DNA of 38,782 bases from a virus. Below are positions 1-6,206 of this stretch, piece after piece. The stretch lies in IMG/VR virus record IMGVR_UViG_3300017724_000017, positions 1-38,782 of that record. One strand, 5' to 3'. Position 1 is the first letter of the stretch. Each line of letters starts with the position of its first letter. A program made the position numbers and the translations under genes. Below the pieces are notes generated by a model that was given only the letters and a program-made list of their open reading frames with translations, made no database searches and was not told the origin of the DNA.

Positions 1-98
1 AGCTACCGCAACCATGCTAGCAACTCAGCTAGTTATGTTTTTGAAAACGCTAGTGGCAGAACAGGTACTCTATATACACTAAATGATTTTCCAATGTG
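1..98. repeat. 98-bp terminal overlap, left copy
   Basis: Bases 1-98 are identical to 38685-38782. The repeat lies inside the fibre gene and keeps its frame. It is best explained as assembly overlap of a circular or circularly permuted molecule. Confidence 0.95.
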
Positions 99-993
99 GC
101 GTGATGGCACTACAAGCAATTCACACAAAGTGTGGACACAAGGAAACGATGGCTCTGGCTCTGGTCTTGATGCTGATACTGTTGATGGGTTTGGTACCTC
201 CACAGGTGAATCAGCCGACACTGTTGTAGTACGAACAAGTAGTGGCTATCTACATGCCCGATACTTCAACGGCACAGGTACATTCGCCATTGCTGGCGCA
301 GCGTCAGGTATGGTTAATTTTACGGGAACTAATGGTTCAGACACATATGGTCGAAGCTATAGTGCTGCTGCTGCGGGACTTCTGATTGGTCAGTCTGGCG
401 GTATGTCTGACATTCGTACTGACCTTGTAGTTCACGGCTCCTACCGCGATCACGGTATGTTTGGTACTTACGATTCCAGCAAGACTGCTCAGATATGGTC
501 GATGGGAACGTCATATCGTAGCCACTCTTCTGGTACTAACTTTGGCAACCTCTACGGACTAGCTTATAAGCACACCAACAATACCACTGGCGGCACAATG
601 GCTGGTGGTCATCAGATGGTTTGGTGTCAGAACGGCACTGGCCATTCGGCAATGGGAACGAACATCTGGACATCAGGCAACGTCACAGCCTATTCAGATA
701 TTAGAGTCAAAAAGAATATTGAACGTATTCCTAATGCGCTTGATAAGGTTTGTCAGCTAAACGGCTACACGTTTGAAAGAACAGACGTTAAGTTTGACAA
801 TGAGGGTTCTCCCACTGTTCCTGTTAAGCAGACGGGGGTTATTGCTCAAGAAGTATTAAAGGTTCTTCCCGAAGCAGTTATGGGTGATGAGGATGGACAC
901 TACTCAGTAGCCTACGGAAACATGGTTGGTCTATTGATAGAGGCAGTTAAGGAACTCAAGGCAGAGATTGACGAGTTGAAAGGAGGTGACTGA
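1..993 (+). CDS. Tail fibre, C-terminal part (Peptidase S74 chaperone domain); gene begins at 37560
   Basis: This is the 3' part of a gene that starts at 37560 and crosses the circular join; frame 1 is open from base 1. The joined protein is 705 residues. The C-terminal ~100 residues match the intramolecular chaperone (Peptidase_S74) domain of trimeric phage fibres and endosialidases: SDIRVKKNIERI, then GVIAQEV and VAYGNMVGLLIEAVKEL. The family's Ser-Lys dyad is visible five residues apart (codons 694-696 and 709-711, Ser607 and Lys612 of the joined protein). In this family the domain drives trimerisation and then cuts itself off just before that Ser, leaving a mature fibre. Upstream is Gly/Ser/Thr-rich beta-type sequence. 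Host-receptor binding is the inferred role. The gene is followed by another tail gene with overlapping TGATG stop/start. Confidence 0.85.
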   Translation, partial: SYRNHASNSASYVFENASGRTGTLYTLNDFPMWRDGTTSNSHKVWTQGNDGSGSGLDADTVDGFGTSTGESADTVVVRTSSGYLHARYFNGTGTFAIAGAASGMVNFTGTNGSDTYGRSYSAAAAGLLIGQSGGMSDIRTDLVVHGSYRDHGMFGTYDSSKTAQIWSMGTSYRSHSSGTNFGNLYGLAYKHTNNTTGGTMAGGHQMVWCQNGTGHSAMGTNIWTSGNVTAYSDIRVKKNIERIPNALDKVCQLNGYTFERTDVKFDNEGSPTVPVKQTGVIAQEVLKVLPEAVMGDEDGHYSVAYGNMVGLLIEAVKELKAEIDELKGGD

Positions 994-1577
994 TGGCTCT
1001 ACCAACGTCAGGCGCGATTAGTCTTAATCAAATGCACACAGAAGCTGGTGGATCGTCAGGCACAATTGCAACTATAAACGATGCAGATATTCGCGCATTA
1101 ATCAGTAAAGGCTCTGGAGCAACCATGTCGTTTAACGAGTGGTATGGGGCTTCAAGCTCAATAGACAGCCAAACGATGTATGTAGGCTCATTTGCTCCAT
1201 TCGCTTACTACACGGGAACTTGGTACGGTGCTATATCCACTTCCACAACAAGCACAGCTACTACATCCTTTGATTATGGAAGTTTGAGTAGTGGTTATTG
1301 TGCCTTTAGAAGTGGAAACCCTTACCGAAACTTTTATTTTAGATCACAGGCGGGTAACGGTACTGCCTCTGGTTTCCTTTTGGCTATACAAGGACACGGT
1401 ACAAATACAGGTTGGACTACATTGGATGCTAATAATCTTGCCGGTTCATCTACTATCTATAGGACAAACTGCACTTATATTAACCAAAGTAACGGTTGGT
1501 CATACTGGCAACAAAGCAACATACAGTATCTAAACAACGCTCATGTGGGTGCAATAATAAATTGGGTATTTAACTAA
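993..1577 (+). CDS. Small tail/appendage protein with SG-IS-N N-terminal module
   Basis: 194 residues. The start follows a strong AGGAGGTGA site and overlaps the fibre stop (TGATG), so translation is probably coupled to the fibre. The first ~50 residues (ALPTSGAISLNQMH... FNEWYGAS) are a module I recall from tail proteins of marine phages, and the protein at 1812 carries a related version. The rest is rich in Gly, Ser, Thr, Tyr and Asn with short beta-like repeats, typical of receptor-binding or tip proteins. No enzyme motif is visible. Position directly after the fibre suggests an accessory fibre or tip protein that docks through its N-terminal module; this is inference. Confidence 0.7.
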   Translation: MALPTSGAISLNQMHTEAGGSSGTIATINDADIRALISKGSGATMSFNEWYGASSSIDSQTMYVGSFAPFAYYTGTWYGAISTSTTSTATTSFDYGSLSSGYCAFRSGNPYRNFYFRSQAGNGTASGFLLAIQGHGTNTGWTTLDANNLAGSSTIYRTNCTYINQSNGWSYWQQSNIQYLNNAHVGAIINWVFN

Positions 1578-1786
1578 TGATTAACTACACAACAGTACAA
1601 GAACATGGGACTACGAGAGCCTGTTTTTCAATAGAAGGGACTTATTTTGAAGTGCCTATTGATAATGTCCCACCAGAGCATTTACAGGATTACTTACAGG
1701 CTGAAGTTAATACTTTTCAAATGTCCATAATGTCTATTGAAGAAATAGAAGCAATGCATGACGCAGAGGCTGACCAGCCAGAATAA
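1577..1786 (+). CDS. Hypothetical 69-residue protein in the tail-fibre operon
   Basis: The ATG overlaps the previous stop (TAATG), so coupling is likely. The protein is acidic, with C-terminal EEIEAMHDAEADQPE, and a predicted mixed beta then helical pattern. I do not recognise a family. Its place between two appendage proteins suggests a fibre assembly chaperone or small structural partner, but nothing in the sequence proves that. Confidence 0.6.
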   Translation: MINYTTVQEHGTTRACFSIEGTYFEVPIDNVPPEHLQDYLQAEVNTFQMSIMSIEEIEAMHDAEADQPE

Positions 1787-1811
1787 CTTAATTTAAAAAG
1801 GTGACAACGCT

Positions 1812-2810
1812 ATGACTTTACAAACTACTGGTCAAATCAGTATCAATGATATTGGTGACGAGTTTGAAGTTGCCGCAGCTAATCGCTCCTTGGTGACTCT
1901 ATCTACCGCAGGAGGGTTTACTGCACCGCACGGCATCAAAGAATTCTACGGATTCAGCGATACCATACCAGTCAGCGGCATCGCATTTACGGGGTTAAAT
2001 TCTAGCGGAACCACCTTAACCCGACCCTACGACATAAACACTGTGTCTACTTCCGGCAACCCCACGCTAAGGATAAGCTACACAAGGACCGGAACAAGTA
2101 GTACAGCCCACACTGTAGGAATCTTTAAGAATGGCACAAATATAAATAACTTTAACAGTGCCACAAACTATACCAACGGGACCGGTACATTTGATGTGTC
2201 AGTAGTCAACAACGACCAAATACAAGTGAAAGTTACAAACGCTTCAACCGGCACATACCACCAAGCAACTGTCCAGTGGATAAACCTTGACGATAACAAC
2301 ACGGTCCTAGCGACTGACAGTTTCAGTGTCTTTAAATCTTCGGGGAACACTGGCGGTGGCAGCGGCAACTATGGATGCTTCCCCGCAGGAATGATGGTCA
2401 CTATGGCTGACGGCTCAGAAAAAGCCATAGAGACTATATCGGAAGGCGATATGGTTTTAGCCTCTGGTATGCAGTCAGCCGAAGTTCTGGATGTTTGGAC
2501 CATGCCGAAAGAGTCCAGATTGATTTTCAAGATCAACGGCAAGCTCAGGATGACCAAAGATCACCCGATCAAAATCATTGGCCCCACATCATCAACGTGG
2601 GCCGCAATGGACCCAACAGCTGCCAACGAAATTCACCCCGAACTGAATGTTCAGCAGTTGGAGATTGGCCAGACACTGGTCGGTCCTGATGGCTACAGGG
2701 AAGTGGTAGAAGCAATTCAAACCGAAGTCGAAGACAGTGTAGTTTACAACTTGAACGTGTCAGGCGATGACACCTACTTCGTACAGGGTCTGCTTGTACA
2801 CAACAAATAA
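1812..2810 (+). CDS. Tail appendage protein with C-terminal Hint (intein/hedgehog-like) domain
   Basis: 332 residues behind an AAAAGGTGA site. Residues 1-50 are a tail-docking module (TTGQISINDIGDEF ... IKEFYGFS) related to that of the gene at 993. Residues ~55-180 are Thr/Asn-rich beta sequence. After a Gly-rich linker (TGGGSGNYG) a Hint domain begins at Cys189: block A CFPAGMMVTMADGSEKAIE, block B TKDHPI (the TxxH of inteins), block F VVYNLNV...YFVQGLLVHN. His330-Asn331 is the usual intein terminus and only Lys332 follows. There is no homing endonuclease and no C-extein. In this family the Cys makes an N-S acyl shift and the Asn can cyclise. Here it may cleave off, or link the tail domain to a nucleophile. 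The lysis genes follow. Confidence 0.85.
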   Translation: MTLQTTGQISINDIGDEFEVAAANRSLVTLSTAGGFTAPHGIKEFYGFSDTIPVSGIAFTGLNSSGTTLTRPYDINTVSTSGNPTLRISYTRTGTSSTAHTVGIFKNGTNINNFNSATNYTNGTGTFDVSVVNNDQIQVKVTNASTGTYHQATVQWINLDDNNTVLATDSFSVFKSSGNTGGGSGNYGCFPAGMMVTMADGSEKAIETISEGDMVLASGMQSAEVLDVWTMPKESRLIFKINGKLRMTKDHPIKIIGPTSSTWAAMDPTAANEIHPELNVQQLEIGQTLVGPDGYREVVEAIQTEVEDSVVYNLNVSGDDTYFVQGLLVHNK

Positions 2811-2819
2811 GGAACAGAT

Positions 2820-2996
2820 ATGTTGACCGACCAAGAGAAAGACATGTTAGACGCAGCTGCTGCATCCACCGGTGTACTCACCGTAGTCGCGTGGCTGCCG
2901 CCTATCGCTTCGCTCTTCACCATAATCTGGCTGGGGCTGCGTATCTGGGAGACAGAGACGATCAAAGATTTAACCAATAGGAGAGACAGAGAGTGA
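2820..2996 (+). CDS. Small one-TM holin-like protein
   Basis: 58 residues preceded by AAGGAACAG. The layout is a charged N-terminus (MLTDQEKDML), an Ala-rich stretch, one hydrophobic segment at about residues 18-41 (GVLTVVAWLPPIASLFTIIW), then a charged tail ending RRDRE. Size, topology and its position directly before lysozyme fit the class II-type holins of T7-like phages, which permeabilise the inner membrane to release endolysin. The stop overlaps the GTG start of lysozyme. Function is inferred from topology and context. Confidence 0.7.
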   Translation: MLTDQEKDMLDAAAASTGVLTVVAWLPPIASLFTIIWLGLRIWETETIKDLTNRRDRE

Positions 2997-3412
2997 ACAG
3001 AATCGATATGGAGAGACTCAAGTCTACGCTGGTTCGCCACGAAGGCGAAAAGCTGGAGATGTACAAATGCTCGATGGGTTACCGCACCATTGGTGTGGGC
3101 CATAATCTAGACAGCAAGCCCATCAGCGAACGTGTCTCGCGTTTGATGTTAGAAGACGATATTGCAGATGCGGTTGCAGACTGCGAACGCAACATCGGTT
3201 TCTTTAGTAATCTGGATGATGCCTGTCAGGAAGCACTGGTGAACCTCTGCTTCAACATGGGGATCGCCAAGCTGATGCAATTCAAAAAAACACTGGCCTA
3301 CTTAAAAGAGGGACAGCGCGAGAAGGCCGCCAACGAACTTTTAGATTCACGCTACGCATCTCAGGTCGGCTATCGAGCCGTTGAAGTTGCCAGCATGATC
3401 AAAGGAGACTAA
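2993..3412 (+). CDS. Endolysin, T4-type lysozyme (GH24 muramidase)
   Basis: 139 residues; cleaves the MurNAc-GlcNAc bond of peptidoglycan. The N-terminus has the GH24 catalytic pattern E-x8-(D/C)-x5-T: Glu17 in RHEGEKLEMY, Cys26, Thr32 in GYRTIGVGHNLD. Cys sits where T4 lysozyme has Asp20, a known variant within the family. The C-terminal half (ALVNLCFNMG, RYASQVGYRAVEVASMI) matches the family's second lobe. I chose GTG at 2993, not the ATG at 3008, because AGGAGA lies 8 nt upstream of the GTG and overlaps the holin end. There is no signal peptide or SAR anchor, so it should need a holin. The stop overlaps the next ATG (TAATG). Confidence 0.92.
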   Translation: MNRIDMERLKSTLVRHEGEKLEMYKCSMGYRTIGVGHNLDSKPISERVSRLMLEDDIADAVADCERNIGFFSNLDDACQEALVNLCFNMGIAKLMQFKKTLAYLKEGQREKAANELLDSRYASQVGYRAVEVASMIKGD

Positions 3413-3798
3413 TGATGTTAACTGCACTGATTGGACCGGTAACCGGACTGCTCGATAAATTCATTGAGGACAAAGACCAGAAGAATGCGCTGGCACATGA
3501 AATTGCCACCATGGCATCCAAGGCACAGGCCGAAAACAACAAGGCACAGCTTGAAGTAAATAAAGAAGAGGCCAAGCACGAAAGTATTTTTGTCAGCGGC
3601 TGGAGGCCAGCAACCGGCTGGTGCTGCGTGAGTGCCATGACCGGTAACTTTATGATCATCCCGTTCACCAACTTTGTGATGGAGTTGATGGAGAAAGACA
3701 TTGTCATACCACTGATTCCCCTAGACACAATGATGCCCGTTTTGCTTGGGATGCTTGGCTTGGGTGGACTCAGGACCTACGAAAAAACTCGCAAGTAG
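3412..3798 (+). CDS. Holin of the 3TM / GTA-holin type
   Basis: 128 residues. The N-terminal half is amphipathic and charged (IEDKDQKNALAHEIATMASKAQAENNKAQLEVNKEEAKHE is split here by two charged clusters). It is followed by the family signature FVSGWRPATGWCC at about residues 62-74 and hydrophobic segments at about 70-90 and 98-120 (VIPLIPLDTMMPVLLGMLG), ending YEKTRK. The FVSGWRPATGW motif before membrane helices is typical of the holin family first described in gene transfer agents. With the one-TM protein at 2820 it gives two holin-like genes flanking the endolysin; one may modulate timing. The start overlaps the lysozyme stop. Confidence 0.78.
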   Translation: MMLTALIGPVTGLLDKFIEDKDQKNALAHEIATMASKAQAENNKAQLEVNKEEAKHESIFVSGWRPATGWCCVSAMTGNFMIIPFTNFVMELMEKDIVIPLIPLDTMMPVLLGMLGLGGLRTYEKTRK

Positions 3799-3827
3799 GG
3801 AGAGCCTATCCATTCAGGATACCTACT

Positions 3828-4295
3828 ATGGTTTTAGAAATCGGTGCAGCACTGAGCATGTGTAACACAGCGTTCGGTGTCATCAACAAAGGAATAAAGA
3901 GTGGCCATTCGGCCCTCGACCTCGCGGATCGTTTCACGCAGTTTTATAACGGCAAAGATCAGATTGCAGCGGCTGAGGCCGCCAGTAAAGAGAAGCCACT
4001 CTTAGGAGTCGGCAGTGTCGAATCTCAGGCATTGCAGATTGTGGCCGCCAAAGCAAAAACGCAAGAGATGGAAAAGCATCTTCGGGAACTGATCATGCTG
4101 ACCGTGCCTAATGGCGAACGGTTCTATTCGGACATGCTCCGTGAGAGGCGAAACATTCGGCAGCGCATCATCGAAGATGCCAGAAGAAAGGCCGCCCGTA
4201 AAAAGCATTTGATCAACGTGTTACTGGTCAGTGCGTTTTGTGGTGCGGTGGTGGTCCTGTACTCTTTCTTAGCGGCTGCCATCATCAACAACTGA
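3828..4295 (+). CDS. Hypothetical membrane-anchored protein of the lysis region
   Basis: 155 residues, not recognised. The middle is helical and charged (QEMEKHLREL, LRERRNIRQRIIEDARRKAARKKH), and one strong hydrophobic segment lies at the C-terminus (about residues 128-152, LINVLLVSAFCGAVVVLYSF). This is a tail-anchored layout with a positive cluster just before the membrane. AGGAT lies 8 nt before ATG 3828. Downstream of the holins it could be a spanin-like or lysis-regulating protein, but no lipobox or signal-anchor is present to support a standard spanin. Treat as hypothetical. Confidence 0.65.
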   Translation: MVLEIGAALSMCNTAFGVINKGIKSGHSALDLADRFTQFYNGKDQIAAAEAASKEKPLLGVGSVESQALQIVAAKAKTQEMEKHLRELIMLTVPNGERFYSDMLRERRNIRQRIIEDARRKAARKKHLINVLLVSAFCGAVVVLYSFLAAAIINN

Positions 4296-4350
4296 TGTGC
4301 ATTTTAATGTACATATAAATGTGTATTAGAGACACAAAGGAGCACGTAAC

Positions 4351-4533
4351 ATGTCAGGCAAAGGCAGCAGTCCACGGCCCATTCCCAACAAAGAGCAGTT
4401 CGCCAGTAACTGGGATATGGTCTTCGGCAACAAACAAGAGCATAAGAAATGCGGTCGCTGCGGCCAGTATTTTGTCTCTGAAACCGCTCAAAAAGCTCAT
4501 TCTCACGCCTGTCCACAGGCAAAACCGCAATAA
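4351..4533 (+). CDS. Small C2HC zinc-finger-like protein
   Basis: 60 residues with good AAAGGAGCACGTAAC ribosome binding. Cys34, Cys37, His50 and Cys54 (CGRCGQYFVSETAQKAHSHAC) form a C-x2-C-x12-H-x3-C pattern that could bind one zinc. The N-terminus is Gly/Ser/Pro-rich. The overlapping frame at 4319-4564 lacks a comparable ribosome-binding site. It is the last gene before the transcription terminator at 4563. Function unknown. Confidence 0.65.
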   Translation: MSGKGSSPRPIPNKEQFASNWDMVFGNKQEHKKCGRCGQYFVSETAQKAHSHACPQAKPQ

Positions 4534-4562
4534 ATTTAAAAAAAAATTCACCGATTCAGTCT

Positions 4563-4612
4563 AAACATCGTCTAAACCCACGGTATCACTGGGCTGGATC
4601 GATGTTTTTTTA
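4563..4612 (+). terminator. Rho-independent terminator after lysis genes
   Basis: AAACATCG (4563-4570) pairs with CGATGTTT (4600-4607), with an inner CCCA/TGGG helix. The descending arm runs into a T-rich tract, which is also the upstream part of the next phage promoter. It ends the late transcription unit. Confidence 0.75.
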
Positions 4613-4635
4613 TTTTTGTCCACCCTATAGAAAGT
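4611..4635 (+). promoter_or_regulatory. Phage RNA polymerase promoter (copy 1)
   Basis: Contains TTTTTGTCCACCCT followed by ATAGAAA. The core matches sites at 8553, 11273 and 18281. By analogy with the T7 promoter (CACTATAG), the start site may be G4630. It sits between a terminator and the structured stretch upstream of the early genes. Confidence 0.75.
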
Positions 4636-4636
4636 G

Positions 4637-4663
4637 TTGATTTCTGACGTAAATATCTATATT
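4637..4663 (+). promoter_or_regulatory. Possible host sigma70 promoter
   Basis: TTGATT (4637-4642) and TATATT (4658-4663) are separated by 15 nt, slightly short of the ideal. It would serve early transcription before phage polymerase exists. Weak call based on box similarity only. Confidence 0.3.
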
Positions 4664-4794
4664 CTGGCATTCTGCCAGAGCGGCAGGGGGTGGCCCCCCA
4701 CGGTAGTACAGAAAACAGCCCCTTGGCCTACCACGGTAGACCGACCAAGGAGAAGGACCCTAGGTCACAGATGACCACGAAGGTCCTGCTTTTT
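4641..4794 (+). ncRNA. Candidate structured small RNA downstream of phage promoter
   Basis: About 130 nt almost wholly made of stem-loops. They are: TCTGGCA-TTC-TGCCAGA (4663-4679, perfect); GGGGG-TGG-CCCCC (4686-4698); CCTTGG...CCAAGG (4721-4726 and 4745-4750) enclosing CTACC-AC-GGTAG; and AGGACC...GGTCCT (4754-4759 and 4782-4787) enclosing GGTCA-CAGA-TGACC. The last is followed by GCTTTTT and looks like an intrinsic terminator. A promoter lies directly upstream and there is no open frame. It could instead be a leader or a replication/integration structure. Confidence 0.45.
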
Positions 4795-4832
4795 GAGGAA
4801 AATTAATGCAACGTCCGTTGCTGACCAATGAA

Positions 4833-4875
4833 GGGATTATGAGTCCACTGCTCTAACCAACTGAGCTACAGGCCC
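4833..4875 (-). other. Probable attP: 5' half of a tRNA-Met/Ile2 (CAT) gene
   Basis: On the minus strand these bases read as a tRNA from acceptor 5' strand (GGGCCTG) through a canonical D-arm (GCTCAGTTGGTTAGAGC) and anticodon loop with CAT (complement of 4839-4841), then stop matching. There is no T-arm and no 3' acceptor strand. A partial tRNA of this size in a phage with a tyrosine integrase is typical of an attachment site. GTCCGTTG (4813-4820) and CAACGGAC (4897-4904) flank it as an inverted pair, possible integrase sites. The integrase gene is about 2.1 kb downstream. Confidence 0.75.
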
Positions 4876-4942
4876 TAAGAATCCCCCAGTTTACATCAAC
4901 GGACATATTGTTCAACAGATGTTAAAACTGAGGGAAATTTGT

Positions 4943-5575
4943 ATGTCACATATCAAAACTTTTGAAGACCGTATCGAGATGGTCGAAGACATGTTAGCGC
5001 AAGGCTTTACCACAAAGTCAGCGAAAAAAGACGCAATGTTTTATTTAAGAAATGCGTTTGATTCAAAGCAGGACGAGCTGGACAATCTGCTAAACGAAAA
5101 AGCGTATGGGCTAGACGAGCGCATCGAAGGTCACTTCAAAGTGTCTACTACCCAGCTGCACCACTTCAAGCCAGAGCACATTGCGTTCTATGCGCGACAC
5201 GAGCCTAACCATCCTGCACTGGATGATCTGCAAGAAGTGCTCGATCTGCGCGATCAAGTTAAGGCCGCAGAGATTGGTATCAAAACTAAGACCGAAGAAC
5301 AGATGCTTAAAGAGTTAGAGCAGATGGTCGCTGCTGCCGCCAAAGACGATGGCTTCCGCACCAACAACAGTATCGACAATCAGTTCTGGTACTGCGAAAA
5401 CGAAAACGGCTCTCACTGGTATCGGTGCGATTGGTACTTGAACGGTGACCGTACAGCGTTTTGGAAGTGCAGTGCTGAGGTCGCCACAGACTACCGGTAC
5501 TGGCAAGCCAAAGGCGAACCAAACATGAAACGCTGGAGCTGGATAGAACGCCAGAGATTCTATAACCCAGCTTAA
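4943..5575 (+). CDS. Hypothetical early protein, 210 residues
   Basis: The first gene of the early block. I start it at ATG 4943, not 4919, because TGAGGGAAA (4929-4937) is the shared ribosome-binding element of this region and lies just before 4943. The N-terminal two thirds look helical and charged (EDRIEMVEDMLAQGF, KQDELDNLLNEK, EEQMLKELEQMVAAAAKDD). The C-terminus is rich in Trp, Tyr and Arg (FWYCENENGSHWYRCDWYL, RYWQAKGEPNMKRWSWIERQ), suggesting a compact beta domain. I recognise no family. By position it may act in host takeover. Confidence 0.7.
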   Translation: MSHIKTFEDRIEMVEDMLAQGFTTKSAKKDAMFYLRNAFDSKQDELDNLLNEKAYGLDERIEGHFKVSTTQLHHFKPEHIAFYARHEPNHPALDDLQEVLDLRDQVKAAEIGIKTKTEEQMLKELEQMVAAAAKDDGFRTNNSIDNQFWYCENENGSHWYRCDWYLNGDRTAFWKCSAEVATDYRYWQAKGEPNMKRWSWIERQRFYNPA

Positions 5576-5583
5576 TTCTAAAC

Positions 5584-5599
5584 GCCCCCTTCGGGGGGC
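5584..5599 (+). other. UUCG-capped GC hairpin between early genes
   Basis: GCCCCC-TTCG-GGGGGC makes a six-pair stem with a C(UUCG)G tetraloop, one of the most stable RNA hairpins. No T tract follows, so it is more likely an mRNA stabiliser or processing/attenuation element than a full terminator. It lies just before the ribosome-binding site of the next gene. Confidence 0.6.
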
Positions 5600-5616
5600 A
5601 ACTGAGGGAAATCATT

Positions 5617-6195
5617 ATGGCTAAATTATTTAAACGTGAGTGTCACAAGTGCGGTGGTTCGGGCTTCCTGCCACATTATGCGGGTATCTATAACGGCCAG
5701 TGTTTCAAGTGTAGCGGCAAAGGGTACTTCGCGGTCAAGACTGACCCCGCCATCCTAGATGCGCGTAACGCTAAGGCTGCTGAGAAACGTGCAGCCAAAA
5801 AAGAGGCAGAGCGTCAGGCGTACATCAAGCGTAACTTCTGGCGTAAGATCGCCAACGGCATTCGCCACGCTGTGTGGGCAGCAGAGAACGAAGCTGCCAA
5901 AGCGGCTGCCGAAGCTATCGTAGACGGCAAGCAAATCATCACTGGCGAAATCATCAGCACCAAGTGGGTTGATGAGGTGTACGCCTACGGCCAGCGTATT
6001 CTCAAGATGGTCGTCAAAGATGACCGTGGCTTCAAAGTCTGGGGCACAGTGCCACGCTCCATCAGCGAGGCAAATGACGATGCGCTCAAAGGGCAGCGTG
6101 TCACTTTCTCTGCCACTGTCCAAGCGTCTAAAGACGATGACAAGTTTGGCTTTTTCAAACGTCCAACCAAGGCCGCCATCGCGGCCACCAATTGA
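5617..6195 (+). CDS. Early protein with DnaJ-like CxxCxGxG zinc-finger pair
   Basis: 192 residues. The N-terminus carries two CxxCxGxG repeats (Cys9-Cys12 in CHKCGGSGF and Cys29-Cys32 in CFKCSGKGY), the zinc-binding pattern of DnaJ central domains. A long Ala/Lys/Glu-rich helix follows (residues ~50-110). The C-terminal ~80 residues are beta-rich (IITGEIISTKW...ILKMVVKDDRGFKVWGTVP...RVTFSATV) and resemble an OB-like fold that could bind nucleic acid; that is inference. TGAGGGAAA precedes the ATG. There is no J domain, so it is not a co-chaperone in the normal sense. Its stop lies inside the next gene's ribosome-binding element. Confidence 0.7.
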   Translation: MAKLFKRECHKCGGSGFLPHYAGIYNGQCFKCSGKGYFAVKTDPAILDARNAKAAEKRAAKKEAERQAYIKRNFWRKIANGIRHAVWAAENEAAKAAAEAIVDGKQIITGEIISTKWVDEVYAYGQRILKMVVKDDRGFKVWGTVPRSISEANDDALKGQRVTFSATVQASKDDDKFGFFKRPTKAAIAATN

Positions 6196-6206
6196 GGGAA
6201 ACAAAA

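Larger units (their letters stand above)
4534..4942. other. Non-coding region (409 nt): terminator, promoter, hairpins, attP
   Basis: No convincing gene. Contents in order: terminator (4563-4610), phage promoter (4611-4635), possible host promoter (4637-4663), a run of stem-loops (4663-4794) and a tRNA-derived attP (4833-4875) flanked by inverted GTCCGTTG and CAACGGAC. The short word CACGGTA occurs three times (about 4579, 4699 and 4732), a possible repeated binding site. Confidence 0.8.

Noticed and set aside
1-98. True direct terminal repeat of the packaged DNA
   Set aside because: It falls inside a reading frame that continues across the join, and its length suits assembly overlap more than a T7-type terminal repeat, which normally lies in non-coding sequence.
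2376-2810. Splicing intein in the tail protein
   Set aside because: Only a single Lys follows the terminal Asn, so there is no C-extein to join; Hint-type cleavage or transfer is more likely.
2774-3103. Minus-strand frame opposite the holin and lysozyme
   Set aside because: It overlaps two well-supported plus-strand lysis genes and shows no start signal.
4798-4876. Functional phage tRNA gene on the minus strand
   Set aside because: The 5' half through the anticodon loop is tRNA-like, but there is no T-arm and no 3' acceptor strand; the following bases instead form a GCAAC/GTTGC hairpin. A partial tRNA copy as attP fits better.
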